Notes under the pieces: model-generated
What the model saw: only the letters and a program-made list of their open reading frames with translations
Told to the model about the DNA's origin: nothing
Database searches by the model: none
Source of the DNA: Marchantia polymorpha subsp. ruderalis
Taxonomy: Eukaryota; Streptophyta; Marchantiopsida; Marchantiales; Marchantiaceae
Assembly: GCA_037833965.1 (NCBI GenBank)
Contig: AP031353.1
Span: 24,182,501-24,246,500 of the forward strand
Direction of reading: 5' to 3'
Length of the DNA stretch: 64,000 bases
Made by a program: the position numbers and the translations under genes
Shown here: one piece after another, positions 1-9,744 of the stretch
How positions within the stretch are numbered: position 1 is the first letter of the stretch
Layout: every line of letters starts with the position of its first letter

Positions 1-672
1 TTGTTGAAGAAGGACGAGCCTTATGCTTGGGGTGCGAACCAGCAGACAGCATTTGAAGCTCTGAAAGCGAAACTCACGACCGCCCCCGTACTAAGGAGTC
101 CAGACTGGAATCGACCATTCCATGTTTACGTTGACACTTCGGCATTCGCCATCGGTGTAGTACTGAGTCAAAAGGATGACAACAAAAAGGACTACCCGAT
201 CTACTTCGCGAGCCGACAGCTGTCTCTGGCAGAGCGGAAGTACACCACGACGGAGAGAGAAGCGTTGGGGATGGTGTACTCCTGTAAAAAGTTCCGTCAC
301 TACCTAATCTGCTACGAGTTTGTGTTCCATGTGGACCACTACGCATTGCAACACCTAGTCAAGAAAGCCGACCTATCCGGTCGAATCGCCAGGTGGGTGT
401 TGTTACTACAAGAGTTCACCTACACAGTCCAGACCAGGAAAGGGGTGCACCACGAAAATGCGGATTACTTGTCCCGATTATGGACCCAGCCGACAGAGGA
501 GGAATTGGTGGACGATTTTCCAGATGAAGAGTTATTTCAGTTGTCTGCAGGACATGAGTCCCGCTATGCCGACCTGTATCGATATCTGCTAACCCTCCAG
601 TGTCCCGAAGGCATGGATTTGGAACAGCGAACTGTCTTTATTCATAAGGCAGGCCCGTATCAACTCCAGTAG
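1..672 (+). pseudogene. Ty3/gypsy pol fragment: RNase H domain (5' end outside window)
   Basis: This is the RNase H part of a Ty3/gypsy polyprotein that enters the window already in frame; reverse transcriptase lies to the left. Numbering from the first codon, the RNase H acidic residues are visible as D45 (context YVDTSA), E85/E87 (TTEREAL), D112 (HVDHYAL) and D155 (ENADYLSR). RNase H removes the RNA strand of the RNA-DNA hybrid during reverse transcription in the virus-like particle. The frame ends at a TAG at 670-672 and continues in the same frame as the integrase (see 673-1812), so the two are one pol broken by a nonsense codon in the linker between the domains. The sequence resembles the RNase H of the Athila-like elements at 4760 and 58242 but is clearly a different lineage. 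Confidence 0.85.
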
Positions 673-1812
673 GGGGTTTTGTTCAAGAAGATGGCGGATG
701 AGCGCTTATGCAGATGCCTGGAGGAATCAGAAGTACCAAGAATAGTGAGTGCGATGCACACAGAGGAGGCGGGTGGACACTATGCCACCAGGAATACGGT
801 CACAAAGATCCTAAATGCGGGATATTGGTGGCCGACCATGTTTAAGGATGTTCTCGATTACATCCGCAAGTGCGACAGTTGCCAGAGGACGGGGAGACCG
901 ACGCCTGCAACACGCTGGCCTCTGACTCCCATCATGCCTCTAGCACCTTTCGAAAAGTGGGGTATTGACTTTGTAGGGCCGATACAACCAGTGACTAGAA
1001 GTACACGAAGGCGCTACATTCTGGTAGCAACGGACTACGCCACCAAAATGGTAGAGGCCAGAGCCACCAGAAGGGATGATGCTGCCACAGTGGCAGCATT
1101 CTTGTTCGAGTCAATCATCACACGCTACGGATGTCCCTTAGAACTAGTCAGCGACCGGGGCACGCATTTTCTGAATCAGATCATCGAAGACCTGACACGG
1201 TATTTCCACATCAAGCACCGGAAGACTACTCCATACAATCCCAAGGCAAATGGACTGACGGAGAAGTCCAATGGTCTGCTGTGTAAAATACTACTCAAGG
1301 TCACGGTGAATCACGCTCACGACTGGGATACGAAGCTAGCAGCCGCTCTATGGGCGTACCGCACAGCTGAGAAGATCACGACCAAACAGACACCATACTT
1401 TCTGGTGTATGGGCAACACCCGATCCTTCCAATCGAATTTGAAGTACCCACCCATCGAACGATGGATTTGCAGAGGATGGGCGCAGAGGAGAGTCAGCTC
1501 TACAGGTTACAGGAGGTCATGCTGCTGGATGAGCGGAGAAGAGACGCCGAAGATCGCACCAGGAAAATCCAGCTCCGCCGAAAGGAGAGATACGATAAAA
1601 AGATCAAACCGGTACTCCTGCGGGCAGGTGATTTGGCATTGCTCTACGACAGCAGGCATGCCAGATTCCCAGGCAAACTGCACCTAAGGTGGATGGGACC
1701 TTACAGGGTTGTCGAAGTCTTCCCGAATGGGTCCATCCAACTTGCGGACCTGGCCGGCGATTTGTTAGGCACCCGAGTGAACGGGTGGCGGTTGAAGAAA
1801 TACCACATGTGA
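673..1812 (+). pseudogene. Ty3/gypsy pol fragment: integrase, downstream of an in-frame TAG
   Basis: Same reading frame as 1-672, separated only by the TAG at 670-672. Numbering from the TTG at 679, the zinc-binding HHCC motif is H27, H34, C65, C68. The catalytic triad is D97 (GIDFVGP), D159 (VSDRGTHF) and E195 (NGLTEKSN), giving D,D(35)E spacing. Integrase inserts the cDNA into the chromosome and makes short target duplications. The C-terminal tail ends NGWRLKKYHM with no chromodomain, as in the Athila/Tat branch rather than chromoviruses. The stop codon lies 37 bases before the LTR start at 1850, with a polypurine tract between, so this pol belongs to the GLTR family. The TAG may be a real inactivating mutation or, less likely, a readthrough site. 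As annotated this copy cannot make a joined RNase H-integrase protein. Confidence 0.88.
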
Positions 1813-1833
1813 GTGTTCGCGTGGGCGCTCACA

Positions 1834-1849
1834 ATTGAGGAGGGGGGCA
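1834..1849 (+). other. Polypurine tract (PPT) before the GLTR
   Basis: The purine-rich stretch ATTGAGGAGGGGGGCA directly precedes TGTGGTACCCC at 1850. A PPT at this place primes plus-strand DNA synthesis and marks the first base of the 3' LTR. It ties the pol at 1-1812 to the GLTR family and defines the LTR 5' end. Confidence 0.8.
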
Positions 1850-3095
1850 TGTGGTACCCCACTTTTGGCAATTTTGAGGAAATTAAAACATTTTTGGAAA
1901 ACTGTACCCTGGCAGCATTGTAAATAGCCTTCGGTACATCAAAACAGAGTGAATCCGGAAGATCGCGGGGATTCTCGAGGGATCTTGTAGAATCTGGGAT
2001 TTGGGGTGCCGCAGTAAGTATAGGCACCACCCTCCCTGCGAGCTCCGCAGTTAGGATCTCTACGGCGCAAGGCGCAAAACCCGCCTTCGGAGGTTGCGTC
2101 CGCGGCTGTAGGGAAACCCCCGTAATTAGGTCAACCCTCGGGCGCCTTGACCAAGTTAGGATCCCGTTGGAAAGAGCTCGACGCGCTGATTCTAACGAGC
2201 CCAAGAACGCTTGGAACGGACGAGGACTTAGGGAGTTATCGCTACTGGAAGAAACGGAGGCGGTCGCCCCCGGCGGAAGGATTTCGCCACCGGCGCGAAT
2301 TCCGCCTGCGCGGAAGGGGGATTCAAGTTTTGTCCTATGCGCGGACGAAGGCGTTCGCCTGTGCGCAGGCGAAGTAGGGTTAGGGAAGGCGCGAAGTCCG
2401 CCTACGCACAGGCGTTCGCCTGTGCACAGGCACTTCGGCGCCGGCGGGAAATCCGCCTTGGGCCCTAGAAATGCGCCTTGTGAGGTAGAAAGTGTACGGC
2501 GCCTTCCGCGCCAGCGCAGCGCAGCGTACGTCGGAAGAGCCGCCAGAGTAATCCAACAGGTACGGACCGTGCGGACGGCACGGGTGGATGCGCTCTTGGA
2601 CGGACGGAGTTGCGGCGGCGGAAGCGCCGACGGAGAGACAAGGAACGGACAGACTGGACGGAGACGGCTGACCACGGTCAACGCCTTCCGCGCCAGCGCA
2701 GCGCCACGGACGGAGTTCGCCTGCGCACAGGCGAACGCCTGTGCACAGGAGGATGTTCAAGTTCCGCGCCGGCGGAGAATCCGCCGAGGCCCCTGCCTGC
2801 GCACAGGCAGGAGTTGAATTTTTGTCCGACATGCGGACGCACGCGTCAAGGCAGAAGGAGATTGGCCGAGGGGCGGTACGAACAAGTGTACCGCGCAAGG
2901 CGGAAAACTCGCCTTCGGCGCTACGCCCCCATGTCCGGAGGGTGATACGCTCGCGGAGTTCAAATCCGCCAATTCGAGCGTGAGAGTTTAATCGACGACG
3001 GCGGAGCGTGAAGCCGCGCGTGAGAGCGAAGACCGTTCCAGCGTACAGCCGGTGCGGCCATCAAGTGAGACGTTCTTCACGACCAAGAGACGACC
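1850..3095 (+). repeat. U3 5' region of GLTR copy 1, palindrome-rich, no gene supported
   Basis: No gene is supported in this 1.2-kb stretch; open frames in it are by-products of GC-rich low-complexity sequence. It aligns by eye with 33258-34456 (same strand) and with the reverse of 48181-49100. It holds many copies of two GC-rich palindrome types: GCCTTCGGC-like hairpins, and GCCTGTGCACAGGC-like sequences (for example 2419-2432). Such palindromes recur in every GLTR copy in the window. Confidence 0.7.
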
Positions 3096-3875
3096 ATGAC
3101 CTTCGACCGGGCGGCGGAGAGCGTCCCATTCTTGAATTCGCGATTCCAATCTCTTGTGCGCGCTGCGCGCATCCATCTGCTGGCTGCGGACCATTCTCGT
3201 CGTCGTCGCAGAGGAGATCTCTTGTTGATTGAGGGAGAAGTGAGTGCGCGTGATTTGGAATTGAGAGCGATTAGAGTTTGCCGAGAGAGAAAGAAACGCG
3301 GACAGTGCGGAAGTAGAATGAGCGGGCGAGCGAACCCCAGGAACGCAATGACGAGACCGAGCAGATTGCGGATGGTGCCACTTCGCCTGCCGCAGAACGG
3401 GCTGCGCGCTTTCGAAGAGCGCTTAATAGCAAGAAAGCTCGATTTCTTGCTATGGGGATGGAATTACATCTGCGCGAATATGGTGCGCGAGTGGCTAGAG
3501 CCACAGGGACCACCCTCGCGCGGATTGCGTCCGCATGTCGACCGGTGGACAGTCCAAGATTGGGCGCAGGCGTTGGGAAGATGTGCTGGTATGCCAGGGC
3601 ATCTCCTTTTCGACAGCGAGAGCATCAAGGTGACCAAGCAAGAAGAGGCGCAATTTGTGGAGCTGTTCAAGACCGGGAGGTCTACCAAGAATGGGTACAG
3701 GACCCGTGATTACAAAGATCGATTTCGCCGGACTCTGTCCGCGGCGCTGATGCAATTACTGCAGCCGCACCGCGCCTGCTACATCACATTGTGGCAGGTC
3801 TCTTTTGTGGAGTGCGTCATCGAGGGAACTCCAATTCACTGGGCAAGCATCCTGCACAGAGTGATGCGACAGCAC
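3096..3875 (+). pseudogene. GLTR ORF, N-terminal half (interrupted by A1)
   Basis: 260 codons are open up to the A1 insertion point; the frame resumes at 11312. The conserved domain starts near residue 85. Its recognisable blocks are a LLWGWNY motif, then RGLRPHVDRW, DWAQALGRCAG, a TRDYKDRFRR block and a QLLQPHRACY block, all shared with the intact copy at 52169-54742. The first ATG is uncertain: 3096 gives a basic N-terminal extension, while the ATG at 3348 (context GAACGCAATG) aligns with the MSKVPQ start region of other copies. I do not recognise the family. The frame had no stop when A1 landed, so the gene was still open at that time. Function unknown. Confidence 0.65.
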
Positions 3876-4736
3876 TGCAACCTCCGGGCTGACTCTCACT
3901 CAGGTCTACCTCTGATGGCTTTGTGGTAGCGCATCATGGTTCTAGAAGACTAGGATTCATACTCTCACTCATGTCACAAACACCTTCTCTCACAAACTCT
4001 CATGTATCACTCCAACTCACACACACAAACTCTCCTCACATCACCCTCTTCACATAAACGCAAACACACGTCGATACTCCAAGATACTCGAAAACTTCAC
4101 TCCTTCATTATTGAAACAAGTCCTCACACATGACTCTCCAAACTTGCTTGAGAGGTGCTACTCTACCTCTCTATTTATACTACTTGAGAAGTTACCATAG
4201 TAACATGTGGTAATTTCTCCTAACTTACTTTTACCTATGTAAGTTTGACTAATCTTCTCTACGTGGCAACATGCCATTGGCCTACCTAAACCTTCTAGAA
4301 GCTTCCGGAATCCAAGGTTGAGGTGGCGACATGCCATTGGAAGCTTTTAAACTTCTACAAGCTTCCTAGCCACTAAGTCAACATTAGACTTAGTCTAGCC
4401 AATCATCTTTCATACATTTAGTCAAACCAATCAAATCCAAGCTTCTAGTCAAATATCTAATCCCTTGGAATCTAGAACTTTTGTATGAGACAAAATAGAA
4501 GTGCTCATTCCTTGTGAAAGACAAAATAGAAGTGCTCACTCCATTCTTCTAGAACTCCGCTAATTACTCCGCCAACTATAGACATTGTAGCTAAACTTAG
4601 TCATGACTAGATAAACTTAGTTATAACTAACTAGTTTAGTCATAACTAGCTAGTCTTAGCTATGCCTTGGCTAATCATCCTTATTCCCTTGACCACTTCT
4701 AAGACTTAGTACATATGTGCAACACCCGGTCTTACA
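3876..4736 (-). repeat. A1 3' LTR
   Basis: 861 bp, reading TGTAAGACCGG...GGTTGCA on the minus strand. A TATA box (TATAAATAG, minus) lies at 4171-4179. Internal short repeats are visible: two copies of a GACAAAATAGAAGTGCTCA block (about 4490-4540), two GACATGCCATTGG-like blocks (about 4266-4345), and several TTAGTCATAACTAG-like pseudo-palindromes (about 4590-4665). No gene is present. The whole sequence recurs at 10422-11279 and 57373-58224. Confidence 0.93.
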
Positions 4737-4747
4737 TTTACCCCCGG
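4737..4747 (-). other. A1 polypurine tract
   Basis: On the minus strand CCGGGGGTAAA abuts the 3' LTR start TGTAAG. A2 has the same tract at 58225-58235. It is the expected plus-strand primer of reverse transcription. Confidence 0.75.
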
Positions 4748-4759
4748 ACCAAGATTTCA

Positions 4760-7700
4760 CTACGCCCTCGGAGTGAAAGAATCTGATCTTCGATGGAATA
4801 ACTTCAACTTGTCGTGGTTGACTCGATCGAAGTGACGTCCTCCTAACTCCTTGATGTCATAAGTGAAATTTCCCCACACCTTCTCAACTATGAAAGGTCC
4901 AAAATACTTAGGAAGAAACTTTTTCCTAGCTCTCTTGTATCTAATTGCATCAAAGAGCATCACCCAATCACCTTCCTTGAACGGCTTCAAGTTCTGGTTT
5001 CCACTTCGTTTGTCGTGATACTTCTTCTGCAAGTGTTGAGCCCGCTCCACTCGTACCATGGCTAGTGCTCGAGCTTCCTCCAACTCCATCAATTGTTGTT
5101 GGCGAGACTTGATGGCTTCTGCTCCATTTGATTTCTTCAACCTTTGCTGGATTGTTGTGAATGTTGTCAAGTCAAACTGTATGGGAAGTTTTGACTCAAC
5201 TCCATACACCATCCGAAAAGGTGAGTATCCAGTAGATGTCTTCCATGTTGTGCGATACTCCCATAAGATAGCATGGAGCCTCTTGTCCCAATTGTGTTTA
5301 CTCCCGTCCATGTCTGCATCCTTGGCCAACATCATACACAAAGTGTAGTTGGTCCGCTCCGCCAACCCATTAGCGTTAGGTTTGTAGGAAGTGGTCACTC
5401 GAGCCTTGATGGAAAAGTGCTCCAACATGGCTTGAATCATACTTCCCACAAATTCTCCTCCTCTATCTGATACTAACTCCAATGGACAACCAAATCGAGT
5501 AATGATTCTCTCATATAAAAATCTACCAACCTCCTTCTCATTAGTAGATTTAAGTGGTCTTGCCTCTACCCACTTCGTAAGATAATCTGTAGCTATCACA
5601 ATGAACTTATTCCCTCGAGGAGTAAGATTCAAAGGACCTACAAAATCTATTCCCCACTTTTCAAAAGGACCTAACACTGGTACAGAAATCATAGGAGGGG
5701 TTTTCATGGACTTTTTAGCAAAAGCTTGACACACATCACAACTTTTGCAATATTCCACACAATCCTTAAAAATACCCTTCCAATGATAACCAGCATCAAG
5801 AATTTTGAAGGCAGTTACCTTCCCCGCAAAATGTCCTCCACATACTGCACCATCATGAAACTCCTTCATGAGTTGTAATGCCTCTCCTCTCCCAACCGCC
5901 CTTCGTAGAAGTCCGTCAGCTCCTTGATGAAAAAGTACCTTCTCCATGATCATATATGGTTGACATCTCTTCACTAATGCATTTTTCTCCCTTTGATGCA
6001 TTCCTTGAGAAAACTCTCCTTTAGAGATGAAATCCCAAATTTCCTTGTACTCCTCCGGTACTGTTGTCACCGTGTCCATGACTAGCAAGTCCTCATCCGG
6101 AAAGGTGTCATCTACTGACTGATCTCCTCCATCATCATATGCTCTCGACATCAAATCCGCATTAGCATGCTTCTTTCCAGGTCTATCCTCAATGGTATAA
6201 TCAAACTCTGCTAGTAGTAGCTTCCATCTAGCTATCCTCCCTTCAGCATTAGGCTTGTTGAAAATGTATTTCAAAGCCTTATGATCAGTCACTATAGTGA
6301 ATCTCCCACCCAACAAATAATGTCGAAACTTCTTAAGTGAGAAGATTACAGCTAACGCCTCTCTCTCTGTCACTGAGTAGTTCTTCTCCGCTTGAACCAT
6401 TTGTCTACTAGCATAGGCAATTGGATGATCATGCTTTTCATCATCTAATTGACTCAAGGTGCATCCTACAGCAATATTTGATGCATCTGTGTAGAGAATG
6501 AAAGGTTTACCCCAATCCGGTTTCGCCAAAATTGGAGCCGTCACCAACGCCTTCTTGAGAACTTCGAACGCCGTCTTTGCAGCTTCATCCTTGAAAATGA
6601 GTTCGTACTCCACTCCCTTCTTCATGTAATTTGTCAAGGCATGAGCTTTGTTGGAGAAGGACAAGATGAACCGTCGATAGTACCCCACCATACCAAGGAA
6701 TTGCCTCAACTTGGTTAAAGTCGCCGGAAAAGGTAACTCCATGATCCGTGTCACCTTCTCTGGGTCCACCGCTATACCATTCTTGGAGATGATATGCCCC
6801 AACAATAGGCCTTCCTCACATCCAAAAATGCATTTTTCTGGATTGAGTGAAGCCTTAGCTTCCTCCAGCCGTTGAAGTATTTTGATCAAATGATCAAAAT
6901 GATCCGCTTTCCTCCCGTAAACACAAAAATCATCTATGAAATCCCTTACAAACTTTCCAATGAAAGGTTCAAACACTCTATTCATGAACCTTTGAAAAGT
7001 GGCAGGAGCATTACATAGACCAAACGGCATCACTCTAAAAGCGAAGGTTCCCCATGGAGTAGTAAAAGTTGTTTTGAGTTGGTCTTCTAAGGCAATTTGG
7101 ATTTGGTTATAGCCACTATAACCATCTCCAAAACTATACCACTCATGGCCAGCAACCTCCTCTAGAATCTCATCTATGAAAGGCAAGGGATAGTAGTCTT
7201 TCTTTGTGACAGCATTCAACTTTTTGTAATCTACGCACACTCGTAGCTTACCATTCTTCTTCTTCACTATCACAATTGGAGACACCCATTCAGAATTTTC
7301 TACCTCGTAGATGAAGCCAGCCTCCTTGAGCTTGTCGATCTCCTCCTTCACCACAAGAGCCGTAGGTGGATTTATTCGGCGTTGCTTTTGCCGAATAGGA
7401 CGAGCTTTCTCCTCCAACTCGATGCGATGAGTCTCCAACGTCACATGCTTAAGATCCTTGTAACTAAAGGCAAAAACATGAATATATTTGCGAAATATAT
7501 CCAGAAACTTTGCCTTTTCCTCCTTGGTAACCTTGGGACCAAACCTGAGAGTGGACAGTCGTCGACACACCTCCTCTTCGCTCATCTCCACTTTGTCAGG
7601 ATCTTTCTTCACTCCAGGCCTAGGCAACAACTCCATGGCATTCACAGCCGATCCACCATCAACCAACACATCTGATACATCATGTCCATTGATCCTCACT

Positions 7701-9070
7701 TCGATCTTTGAAGCATGTGTACATACCTCCGAAGCAGCCGCATCCACCACCCCAACTCCCACATTGGTCATGTGAGCCTTCCCCTTAGATTTCCGCTTCT
7801 TGGTCCTTGTGGAGATAAGACCTCCTCTTAACTCCTTCCGAATGGCTGGATTCAAGGCAATCAGCTGACCAACTGTTATATTGGCCTTCTGATTTCCTAC
7901 ATCCTCCACCACGTCATACTTAGCTTGAGAAGATGAAATGGAAAAGTCATCCATGCCCAACTTCTTCCTTGGTACTCTTGGTTGACTCACTCCACTTGAC
8001 CGTGTACTTCGACTTGGCGTGTCCTCCATGAAAATCGACTCGTCCGCAAATCGGGCCCGCTTCTTCTCATGAGCAAGGATATCCACTTTCGATTTTGAGC
8101 TCTCCCCTTTCTCAAAAGTGCATTGATGAGGGAATACATCAATGGATGCTACTCCCTTATCCTTGGCTTGTTGCGTGGCCGGTGCATTGTTGTTGTGCCG
8201 AACTCCATCATGTTGTCGAGGGTTAGGACAATTCCTCTGAAAATGAGGACCTCCACAAGAAAAGCAAGAAACCGCAAAGTTTCCTGAAGGTGGATTTCCT
8301 CTTGGAGGATAATTTCCATACCCCCTAGAGCCTCCTACTACGTTCTGATTCCTCTTCTCCCACAACTGTACTACATTGATCTTGAGATCTGCTAGAGTCT
8401 CCGTGATAGATTTCAACTCATTTTGAAAATCCACACTAGGATTCGCTATCGTGGATGAAGTAGAAGTGTTTGAAACAATAGACCTTCCTACAACCGGTGG
8501 AGCTACTTCTCTAGCCACCAAGCTAGAATCATCATCTTCTAAGCTCTCCTCCATTCTAATAGCAATTCGAATGGCTTCAGCCTTAGAAGAGGGCTTCTCG
8601 TATCTCACCTTACTTCGAATCTCAGGTCTCAAACCTCCAACGAAGTTCTTCATGAGCATCGCCCTTATCCCCACCATTGTAGCATCCACTTCGTCTCCGC
8701 CCTTCCTCAACACCACGTGGAATCTAGATTCCAACTTCTCGGTTCTCTCTACATAGGTCCTCACCTTCTCGTTCTCTCCTTGTTTCAAGAAGGTGACCTC
8801 ACACATCAACTTTTCATAACTTTCACTGGGAAGAAAGTTTTCGATCAGGTTCTCCGTTAATGTCTCCCACGTGTCGTCCTCCGAATGCTCCCTCTTGTAC
8901 TCCTTGTACCACTTGAGAGCAGAATCCTCCAAGAAATCCGGCAAAAGCATAGCCCACTCGTCTTTCTTCCTCTCATTGTTTCCTATGCAAGCCCTCTTGA
9001 AGTCCCTAACAAAAGCTTCTACATCCTCATTCTCCCTCCCATAAAATACCGGAAGCTTCCCCATTTCCAA
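4760..9070 (-). CDS. A1 gag-pol polyprotein, 1436 aa, in-frame deletion in protease
   Basis: A single open frame encodes gag, zinc knuckle, a truncated protease, reverse transcriptase, RNase H and integrase. Gag-like residues are about 20-180. The zinc knuckle is C269-X2-C272-X3-H276-X4-C281, one residue short of the usual CX2CX4HX4C. The protease keeps its DGG active-site triplet (471-473) but lacks the 154 residues that A2 has after residue 479, including the LLLGRPWL block. This is an exact in-frame loss of 462 bp, with CATGGCA at both breakpoints in A2. RT has FIDD in place of YxDD. Integrase keeps HHCC and D,D(35)E. The end lacks a chromodomain. Apart from the deletion it differs from A2 at about ten residues. 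The protein probably cannot mature itself and would need protease from a relative. Confidence 0.93.
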   Translation of the reverse strand: MEMGKLPVFYGRENEDVEAFVRDFKRACIGNNERKKDEWAMLLPDFLEDSALKWYKEYKREHSEDDTWETLTENLIENFLPSESYEKLMCEVTFLKQGENEKVRTYVERTEKLESRFHVVLRKGGDEVDATMVGIRAMLMKNFVGGLRPEIRSKVRYEKPSSKAEAIRIAIRMEESLEDDDSSLVAREVAPPVVGRSIVSNTSTSSTIANPSVDFQNELKSITETLADLKINVVQLWEKRNQNVVGGSRGYGNYPPRGNPPSGNFAVSCFSCGGPHFQRNCPNPRQHDGVRHNNNAPATQQAKDKGVASIDVFPHQCTFEKGESSKSKVDILAHEKKRARFADESIFMEDTPSRSTRSSGVSQPRVPRKKLGMDDFSISSSQAKYDVVEDVGNQKANITVGQLIALNPAIRKELRGGLISTRTKKRKSKGKAHMTNVGVGVVDAAASEVCTHASKIEVRINGHDVSDVLVDGGSAVNAMELLPRPGVKKDPDKVEMSEEEVCRRLSTLRFGPKVTKEEKAKFLDIFRKYIHVFAFSYKDLKHVTLETHRIELEEKARPIRQKQRRINPPTALVVKEEIDKLKEAGFIYEVENSEWVSPIVIVKKKNGKLRVCVDYKKLNAVTKKDYYPLPFIDEILEEVAGHEWYSFGDGYSGYNQIQIALEDQLKTTFTTPWGTFAFRVMPFGLCNAPATFQRFMNRVFEPFIGKFVRDFIDDFCVYGRKADHFDHLIKILQRLEEAKASLNPEKCIFGCEEGLLLGHIISKNGIAVDPEKVTRIMELPFPATLTKLRQFLGMVGYYRRFILSFSNKAHALTNYMKKGVEYELIFKDEAAKTAFEVLKKALVTAPILAKPDWGKPFILYTDASNIAVGCTLSQLDDEKHDHPIAYASRQMVQAEKNYSVTEREALAVIFSLKKFRHYLLGGRFTIVTDHKALKYIFNKPNAEGRIARWKLLLAEFDYTIEDRPGKKHANADLMSRAYDDGGDQSVDDTFPDEDLLVMDTVTTVPEEYKEIWDFISKGEFSQGMHQREKNALVKRCQPYMIMEKVLFHQGADGLLRRAVGRGEALQLMKEFHDGAVCGGHFAGKVTAFKILDAGYHWKGIFKDCVEYCKSCDVCQAFAKKSMKTPPMISVPVLGPFEKWGIDFVGPLNLTPRGNKFIVIATDYLTKWVEARPLKSTNEKEVGRFLYERIITRFGCPLELVSDRGGEFVGSMIQAMLEHFSIKARVTTSYKPNANGLAERTNYTLCMMLAKDADMDGSKHNWDKRLHAILWEYRTTWKTSTGYSPFRMVYGVESKLPIQFDLTTFTTIQQRLKKSNGAEAIKSRQQQLMELEEARALAMVRVERAQHLQKKYHDKRSGNQNLKPFKEGDWVMLFDAIRYKRARKKFLPKYFGPFIVEKVWGNFTYDIKELGGRHFDRVNHDKLKLFHRRSDSFTPRA

Positions 9071-9300
9071 CTAATTTTTTTTTTATTTTTTATTTTTTAT
9101 TTTTTTTTCTATTGGAAATTTATATGGGGCTTCCTAATACAATATAAACAACACTAACTCCATCCTTGAGTAATTCATCAAAGGAAACACAAAAGGAATT
9201 GGTTGTTCCAAGATAGCCAAAGCTCTCTCCTCTCCTAGGCATACGATGAGTCTTACCCTCATCATCATCTTCTCCATCATTCGAATGATGATCTCCATCT
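9071..9300 (-). other. A1 spacer between small ORF and gag-pol
   Basis: 230 bp without a coding frame, with a T-rich run on the plus strand just upstream of the gag-pol ATG (about 9073-9110). The run differs in length and composition from the same place in A2 (63018-63050), as expected of a slippage-prone tract. Confidence 0.5.
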
Positions 9301-9744
9301 TCAGTTGGAGCTTGAACCCGCTGAGGTCACTTTCTCTGTTTCAGCACTTAGCTTGCCGTCAAACCCTTCCACAAGTGATTCCAGAAGTGCCTTCACTCCG
9401 CTGCATTCGTGTCCCGCTGGTAGCCCAATCACTCCGCAATTGTCACAGAAGGTGGCGCTTTGGGATTCATGTGGCGATGATGGTCCCAAGTGAAGTTTCA
9501 AATCTCCCAAGTTCCTCTTGCTCCTCAATCTTCTATCTTTGTTCCGCAGGGAACAATTGACAACCTTATGGCCCTCCTCTCCACAATAAAAACAAGTTTC
9601 ACGTTTGACTCTTGGAGATTGACTCACTACTCTTTCTTCAAACTCCACCTTGAATTCTCTTGTATTGGAGTCTAAAGACACTATAACATCCAAGCCTTGA
9701 GGTACTTTGGATAACCTAACCTTCCAACCTTCTTGTTCACTCAT
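9301..9744 (-). CDS. A1 upstream ORF: 147-aa zinc-knuckle protein
   Basis: A small ORF between the primer-binding site and gag-pol, identical in amino-acid sequence to A2's copy at 63239-63682. It contains a canonical CCHC zinc knuckle, C51-X2-C54-X4-H59-X4-C64, and a second cluster C100-X2-C103-X8-H112-X-C114 that could bind a second zinc. The N-terminus (residues 1-45) is a short mixed-charge segment and the C-terminus is serine-rich. A nucleic-acid-binding role is inferred from the knuckle. Most plant gypsy elements do not have a separate ORF here. How both ORFs would be translated from one genomic RNA is not visible: reinitiation, a spliced RNA and a second promoter are all possible. Confidence 0.75.
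   Translation of the reverse strand: MSEQEGWKVRLSKVPQGLDVIVSLDSNTREFKVEFEERVVSQSPRVKRETCFYCGEEGHKVVNCSLRNKDRRLRSKRNLGDLKLHLGPSSPHESQSATFCDNCGVIGLPAGHECSGVKALLESLVEGFDGKLSAETEKVTSAGSSSN

Noticed and set aside
1-1812. Chromodomain at the end of the gypsy integrases
   Set aside because: The tails after the integrase core end within about 40 residues of a conserved basic segment in all three pol genes, and no aromatic-cage chromodomain pattern is visible.
1701-2681. Long minus-strand ORF (326 codons) over the pol end and U3, and similar long antisense frames across the GLTRs
   Set aside because: GC-rich repeats keep several frames open at once. These frames cross the pol-LTR boundary and are not conserved between copies.
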